Shown here: piece after piece, positions 13,518 through 15,804 of the stretch | Layout: the number at the start of each line of letters is the position of its first letter | How positions within the stretch are numbered: position 1 is the stretch's first letter | NCBI GenBank assembly: GCA_016880395.1 | Contig: JAEHDN010000140.1 | Location: 1 to 15,804, forward strand | Source: Candidatus Eiseniibacteriota bacterium | GTDB taxonomy: Bacteria; Eisenbacteria; RBG-16-71-46; SZUA-252 | Direction: 5' to 3' | Length of the DNA stretch: 15,804 nucleotides | Notes under the pieces: generated by a model | Seen by the model: the letters and a program-made list of their open reading frames with translations, nothing else | What the model was told of the DNA's origin: nothing | Databases searched by the model: none | Program-made: the position numbers and the translations under genes

Positions 13518-14158
13518 AGCGTCCCTCCGAGCCGCTCGATCTCGCGGCGGGCCACGTCCCGCATGTACTTGTTGCCGGTCGCCATCACCCGTTTCCAGAG
13601 CAGGATGGACATCTGCGTGTCGCCGGCCTTCTGGCTCGCGAATGCCGCGAAGCGATCGGCGTACTCCGGGTGGCCGGGGCACCGCGCGGCCAGCAGGAAG
13701 TACCGGGCCGCCGCCTGGTAGTCGTGGCGGCAGACGTAGTGGAGGAAACCGGTCTCGAAGGCGAGACGCCAGCTCCCCGGGTTCTTGTCGAGGCCGTACC
13801 GGATGAGTGCGAGGCCGCGGTCGGGCTGCTTCATCTCCTGCGCGAGGACGAAGGAGCCGAAGACGAATGGTTCCTCGAAGCGGGGATCGAGCTCGCCAAC
13901 GATCCGCATCACGTGATCGATGCGATCGAACTTCTGATCCGTGAGCCGGTGCTCGCCGTAGTACTGGACGGCGCGCAGCCACGCCACGTCCGCCGCGGCC
14001 GTCTCGTAGCCGAGCGCCGCCTGACGCACGAAGGCGCCGGAGGGATAGTAGAGAAGCTCGTCCAGCTCGCCCGCGCGCGGAGGACGGCACGAGGCATCCA
14101 CCCACGCCGCCGCGGTCCCGAGCGCCACCGCCGCCGCGAGCGCCACCCAGAGCCTCAT
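13514..14158 (-). CDS. Exported or membrane-anchored TPR-like protein of the pil locus
   Basis: 214 residues. One hydrophobic N-terminal segment (about 3-19, MRLWVALAAAVALGTAAAW) should export or anchor it; Cys24 is not in a good lipobox. The rest is helical, with TPR-like pairs from about residue 70: DPRFEEPFVFGSFVLAQ, GLALIRYGLDKNPGSWRLAF, YQAAARYFLLAARCPGHPEYA and TQMSILLWKRVMAT. ATG 14158 overlaps the permease stop as ATGA, with GGAGG 8 nt upstream. Its place between an ABC-2 permease and pilD recalls myxobacterial pil loci, where pilG-pilH-pilI precede pilD. It could be the PilG counterpart, but I cannot prove sequence similarity. The likely role is an accessory scaffold for pilus or transporter assembly. 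Confidence 0.75.
   Translation of the reverse strand: MRLWVALAAAVALGTAAAWVDASCRPPRAGELDELLYYPSGAFVRQAALGYETAAADVAWLRAVQYYGEHRLTDQKFDRIDHVMRIVGELDPRFEEPFVFGSFVLAQEMKQPDRGLALIRYGLDKNPGSWRLAFETGFLHYVCRHDYQAAARYFLLAARCPGHPEYADRFAAFASQKAGDTQMSILLWKRVMATGNKYMRDVARREIERLGGTL
13524..13528 (-). promoter_or_regulatory. Ribosome binding site of pilD
   Basis: GGAGG, 6 nt before GTG 13517. It confirms a GTG start coupled to the preceding stop. Confidence 0.7.
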
Positions 14159-14922
14159 CGGAGCTCCCTCCGGTCCCAGATGGCGCAGGCCGCGATCAGG
14201 AGGGCGCCGAGGTAGAGGAGGCCGTAGGAGGCGGCGAAGAGGATCCGCTCCGGCGGAACCGCGTCGCCGTGGCTCACGAGGCCGCGCGCGTTGAACACGG
14301 TCAGGTGCGGCAGGAGCCAATAGATCGCCGTCGTGGCGGCCTGGAGCACCCACGAGCCTCCCTGCTTGCCGAAATACAGGGCGTCGTCGGCGAAGTGCCC
14401 CGCCAGCACGGAAGCCGCCGCGAAGAACGCAGTGAGGCCCGGCGTCGTGAAGGACGAAAAGAAGACCACGAGCGCGGTGACGATGCCCAGCTCGATCAGG
14501 GTGAGGATCACCGAGCCCGCGACCGCCCAGGGGGCCTGCCGGTAGCCGATCCCGACGAGCGCCATGACCATCACGCTCATGACGAGCAGGAGGCCGGCGC
14601 TCGTAGCCCAGAGGCCTCCGAACTTCCCGAGCAGGAACTCGGCGCGCCGGATCGGCTTCGCCATGATCGCGTAGACCGTCTTCCGCTCCAGCTCCTTGTG
14701 GAGGAGCGTCGAGCCGAGCGTGATCGCGAGCAGCGTGGCGAGCATCGAGGATCCCGCTAGGCCGAAATCGGTGACGAGCTTGGGACCCACCCCGAGCGCG
14801 AGCGGCGACAGCACCTGCGACGCCGCCACGAGCGCGGCCCCGAATGCGACCGCCACGAGCGCGATCCGCTCGCGCACGGCTTCGCGGACGGTATTGCGGG
14901 CGATGGCGAGGACCGGGATCAT
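14155..14922 (-). CDS. ABC-2 type transporter permease (PilI-like by context)
   Basis: A 255-residue integral membrane protein with about six helices. The first reads IALVAVAFGAALVAASQ, then come FGLAGSSMLATLLAITLGSTLL and four more to the C-terminus. The amphipathic segment KELERKTVYAIMAKPIRRAEFLLGKFGG between helices 2 and 3 contains the family hallmark ELERKT and KPIRRAEFLLGK of ABC-2 permeases. ATG 14922 overlaps the ATPase stop as ATGA, with GGAGG just ahead. With the upstream ATPase it forms an exporter whose substrate cannot be read. In Myxococcus xanthus an ABC pair (PilH/PilI) beside pilD is needed for pilus formation, which is the closest known parallel. The upstream part of the open frame, to 15168, is a shadow of the ATPase. 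Confidence 0.88.
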   Translation of the reverse strand: MIPVLAIARNTVREAVRERIALVAVAFGAALVAASQVLSPLALGVGPKLVTDFGLAGSSMLATLLAITLGSTLLHKELERKTVYAIMAKPIRRAEFLLGKFGGLWATSAGLLLVMSVMVMALVGIGYRQAPWAVAGSVILTLIELGIVTALVVFFSSFTTPGLTAFFAAASVLAGHFADDALYFGKQGGSWVLQAATTAIYWLLPHLTVFNARGLVSHGDAVPPERILFAASYGLLYLGALLIAACAIWDRRELR

Positions 14923-15804
14923 GGCGCCTCCGTTCCGGACGCGGGCGCCTCGAGCGTCTTCAGGAAGTGCTCCTCGAGGGTCTCGCGGCGCGGCTCCACC
15001 GCGTGGACGAACGCGCCGGAGCGAACGAGGTGCCCCAGCAGCTCCTGGAGCGAATTCCCATCGGAGACGCGGATCACCATGTGGGCACCAACCTCGACCG
15101 GCTTGTATCCGAGCCCCTGGATCGCCTCCAGGCCGCCCGGCTTGATGCCGTCCACGACGATCTCCCACTCCCGCACTCCGCCGGCGAGGAGACTCGTGAC
15201 CGGGCCCGTCTCGAGCAACCGGCCGCCGCTCAGGATCCCGACGCGGTCGCAGATCGCCTCGGTCTCGGCCAGCACGTGGCTCGAGAGGAGCACCGCCGCG
15301 CCGCGGGCCCGCTCGTCGCGGAGGAGCTGCTTCACCTCGGCGCGTCCGATCGGATCGAGGCCCGACATCGGCTCGTCGAGCACGAGGAGGGTCGGCTCGT
15401 TGAGGAGCGCCTGGGCGAGACCCAGCCGCTGCGTCATTCCCTTCGAGAACTTCCGGAGCGGCTTGCGCGCGTGCGCGCTCAGACCGAGCCGCTCGAGCAG
15501 CGCCCCCGCGCGCCGGCGCATCGTGGCCGACTCGAGGCCGAAGAGATCGCCGACGAGAGCGAGGTACTCGGTCGCGGTGAGGTGGTCGTAGAAGCAGGGG
15601 CTCTCGGGCAGGTAGCCGAGCTTCCGCCTCGCCCTGGGGTCGTGCGGATCCCGCCCGTCGAGGAGCACCGCGCCGCGGGTCGGGCGGACGAGGCCGAGGA
15701 TCATCTTGATCGTCGTCGTCTTGCCGGCGCCGTTCGGGCCGAGGAGGCCGAAGATCTCACCGCGCTCGAGGGTGAAGGCGACGTTCTCCACGGCGGTGAA
15801 GGGC
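14919..15804 (-). CDS. ABC transporter ATP-binding protein (PilH-like by context), 5' end cut by window edge
   Basis: The frame is open to the right edge. Reading starts with PFTAVENVAFTLERGEIFGL, so the usual beginning of the ABC domain, about 15-20 residues, lies outside; the GTG at 15791 is internal. Motifs are Walker A GPNGAGKTT, Q-loop region GYLPESPCFYDHLT (Glu in place of Gln, common in this subgroup), signature FSKGMTQRLGLAQALL, Walker B LLVLDEPMSGLDP and the switch His in LLSSHVLAE. A C-terminal accessory domain of about 80 residues follows (EWEIVVDGIKPGGLEAIQ onward), as in CcmA/NatA-type ATPases. It powers the ABC-2 permease encoded next, with which it overlaps by 4 bp. It is the first gene visible of the operon ending in pilD. 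Confidence 0.93.
   Translation of the reverse strand, partial: PFTAVENVAFTLERGEIFGLLGPNGAGKTTTIKMILGLVRPTRGAVLLDGRDPHDPRARRKLGYLPESPCFYDHLTATEYLALVGDLFGLESATMRRRAGALLERLGLSAHARKPLRKFSKGMTQRLGLAQALLNEPTLLVLDEPMSGLDPIGRAEVKQLLRDERARGAAVLLSSHVLAETEAICDRVGILSGGRLLETGPVTSLLAGGVREWEIVVDGIKPGGLEAIQGLGYKPVEVGAHMVIRVSDGNSLQELLGHLVRSGAFVHAVEPRRETLEEHFLKTLEAPASGTEAP

Noticed and set aside
13518..14105. N-terminal extension of pilD to 454 residues
   Set aside because: It overlaps the whole TPR-like gene in another frame; GTG 13517 has a perfect GGAGG and gives the normal family length.

Overview
This window is a high-GC type IV pilus (T4P) biogenesis locus from a Gram-negative bacterium. It has PilM/N/O and a protein in the PilP position, so the cell has an inner-membrane alignment complex and probably an outer-membrane secretin. 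The class III minor pilins, the metal-loop motifs (DGxDNDGD type) and the pilGHI-like ABC genes beside pilD suggest a myxobacterial/deltaproteobacterial-grade lineage or a candidate phylum such as Eisenbacteria. The taxon is an inference from gene style, not a proven assignment.

Layout, left to right. (1) 1-2491, minus strand: pilM, pilN, pilO and the start of a membrane-anchored Pro/Ala-rich protein in the pilP position, cut by the left edge. The operon is headed by a near-consensus sigma-54 promoter (2567-2582). (2) 2492-2798: a 307-bp divergent control region with that promoter, a 21-bp dyad and a sigma-70-like promoter firing rightwards. (3) 2799-6526, plus strand: two polytopic membrane proteins of glycosyltransferase type (DUF2723/TMEM260-like and GT-C/AftB-like), overlapping by ATGA. 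The first appears to be translated from a leaderless mRNA. (4) 6527-6726: a convergent gap with a long imperfect palindrome and a third, directly repeated half. (5) 6727-12547, minus strand: a five-gene minor-pilin operon fimT(H)-pilV(I)-pilW(J)-pilX(K)-pilX(K'), preceded by a second sigma-54 promoter (12591-12606) that shares TGGCATG-N4-TTGC with the first. (6) 12741-15804, minus strand: ABC ATPase (cut by the right edge), ABC-2 permease, TPR-like protein and prepilin peptidase PilD, joined by ATGA/GTGA overlaps. This recalls the myxobacterial pilG/H/I/D neighbourhood.

How they work together: PilD cleaves and methylates the prepilins. PilM-N-O(-P) forms the cytoplasm-to-secretin scaffold. 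The minor pilins probably form the priming and tip complex. The two GT-like proteins may glycosylate pilins or surface polymers. The two sigma-54 sites imply that scaffold and tip genes are co-regulated, probably by an NtrC-family activator such as PilR, which is not in the window.

The most striking object is the PilW/GspJ-like minor pilin (9362-11593). A normal class III prepilin head is joined through a Gly-Thr/Ser linker of about 40 residues to seven FG-GAP/VCBS-like repeats that finish exactly at the C-terminus, so a complete seven-bladed, integrin-alpha-like beta-propeller is predicted. This looks like a one-polypeptide version of the PilW + PilY1 tip adhesin. It is followed by two tandem PilX/GspK-like paralogues that lack Glu5 and carry beta-solenoid-like C-terminal domains. 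No major pilin, PilB, PilT, PilC, PilQ or PilY1 is present in the window.
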